NCBI RefSeq assembly: GCF_041734735.1
Contig: NC_134887.1
Coordinates: 32,611,357-32,675,356, forward strand
DNA length: 64,000 bases
From: Babylonia areolata
Lineage: Eukaryota > Mollusca > Gastropoda > Neogastropoda > Buccinidae
Direction: 5' to 3'
Under the pieces are notes generated by a model. It had not been told where the DNA came from. It saw nothing but the letters and a program-made list of their open reading frames with translations, and ran no database searches. The position numbers were made by a program, and so were the translations under genes. Each line of letters begins with the position of its first letter. Within the stretch, counting starts at the first letter, position 1. Of this stretch, positions 62,980 to 64,000 are shown piece after piece.

Positions 62980-64000
62980 CTACAATCAACTTAAAGTACA
63001 ATCATAAACAACATTTTTGCTAAATAAAACATTATTTTCTTTACTCTAAGCAAACATTAGAAACCTATTAAAAAAATTTTTTTTGACCCTGACCTTCATG
63101 CCCCATTAAGGGTAAACCTCCTGAGGTCATTGATCTACAAAACCATGTAAGGTTTTATCATCATCATGAACATCTGCTGACAAGTTCTGAAAAGTGAAAT
63201 TTCCCAGCAAGCAGCAACACCACCATGTACAGGGATGTTCTTGCAGGCCACCAGTTTAACTAAGCCTGAAAATAATTATACAGTCTAAGCCTCAACTCTC
63301 TCATAAACAACAGCAGATATTAAGTCAGCCAGTGAGCTAATATCTCCACCAAAAAACAGATTTGTTAATTCATTCACATATTTCCGACTCATTAACACAG
63401 GATTTTTCATTCCTGACAGCAGATTCCTCAGTCACCATGCTGTGTAGATTTTTTTGTTCAAGATGACCAGCTTACTTTCTTATTTATAACTCAAAAAGTC
63501 ATATTTAACACAGGTAATCATTTTGTGTAATGTTGAGGGGGGGGGGGGGGGGGGGGAAATTATACTAAATACTCAACACCCCAAAACTGACGATTTCTCT
63601 TCCATTTTCTTCCAGCCTTACAACTAACATTTACTGTTTTATTCAAACGAACTGGTGTAGTTGAAGTATTCACTGGTCAGTCCATGTCTGCTCTTCTCCC
63701 TTCCAACACTAGTTTTCAAATGTAAATCAAACAAAAGATAAATCTGTCATACTGTTGACAGGGAAAATGTCTGACCAAATATTTTTGGTCAACAAAATTT
63801 CAAGTGTAGAAAATGAAATGTGTGAGTGAAAACTGCATTTGGCTAAAAAAAACAACAACACAACCCTGAAATCTGGTCTTCAGGTCTAGCCTTCACATTC
63901 TGGTCATAACAGTGTAATTCAGGGTGTGATACCGTGGTTTCTGTGTCCAAATCATAGCACAGCGAGTCTGAGAACATAAAAGATATGCAATGATCCCGTC
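62980..64000 (-). other. Intron upstream of the - strand terminal exon
   Basis: AT-rich with a G-run at 63537-63556. No second exon of the - strand gene is recognised within the window. Confidence 0.55.

Overview
This is a eukaryotic, animal-type genomic window dominated by one large split gene on the + strand. Spliced together, 24 exons between 2114 and 38158 give an unbroken frame of about 1159 residues. It aligns along its whole length with the endosomal protein Rabankyrin-5 (ankyrin repeat and FYVE domain-containing protein 1, ANKFY1): coiled coil, BTB domain, a long ankyrin array and a C-terminal FYVE zinc finger. The human protein, recalled from memory, has 1169 residues. Only the first few residues (start codon exon) are missing, presumably upstream of the window. 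All 24 exons keep reading frame and have AG/GT borders, so the gene looks intact.

The organism is most likely a mollusc, probably a caenogastropod snail. This is inference from the repeats: a tRNA-headed SINE family of about 360 bp (here SINE-A), a second tRNA-headed family (SINE-B), and a 5S rRNA-headed SINE sharing the 3' tail of SINE-B. The sense strand of the introns is rich in TG runs and minisatellites.

Layout. 1-2113: noncoding, upstream of the first visible exon. 2114-38158: ANKFY1 exons, with introns full of SINEs, LINE ends, a TTAA-ended MITE and tandem arrays. 38159 to about 50100: T/G-rich sequence downstream of the stop, probably a long 3' UTR plus intergenic DNA, with SINEs and a 42-bp array near its start. 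About 50126-50229: an inverted repeat at the point where composition switches to A/C-rich. About 50230-61845: A/C-rich sequence with no coding signal, probably the 3' side of a convergent gene. 61846-62979 (- strand): last coding exon of that gene, a Ser/Pro/Arg-rich tail that I do not recognise.

The most unusual observation is that many tandem arrays in ANKFY1 introns are built from the gene's own exon edges. The 3' ends of exons 12, 17, 18, 20 and 22, with their splice donors, are repeated 3 to 12 times in the intron that follows. The 5' edges of exons 12, 13 and 17, and probably 22, are copied or extended into arrays in the intron before. Several copies keep usable-looking splice sites, and the exon 22 copies form 58-bp cassettes with both acceptor and donor that would shift frame if included. 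One SINE also landed 8 bp inside intron 12 and duplicated the donor as its target site. I know of no description of such exon-edge 'shadow arrays' recurring through one gene; whether they affect splicing is untested.
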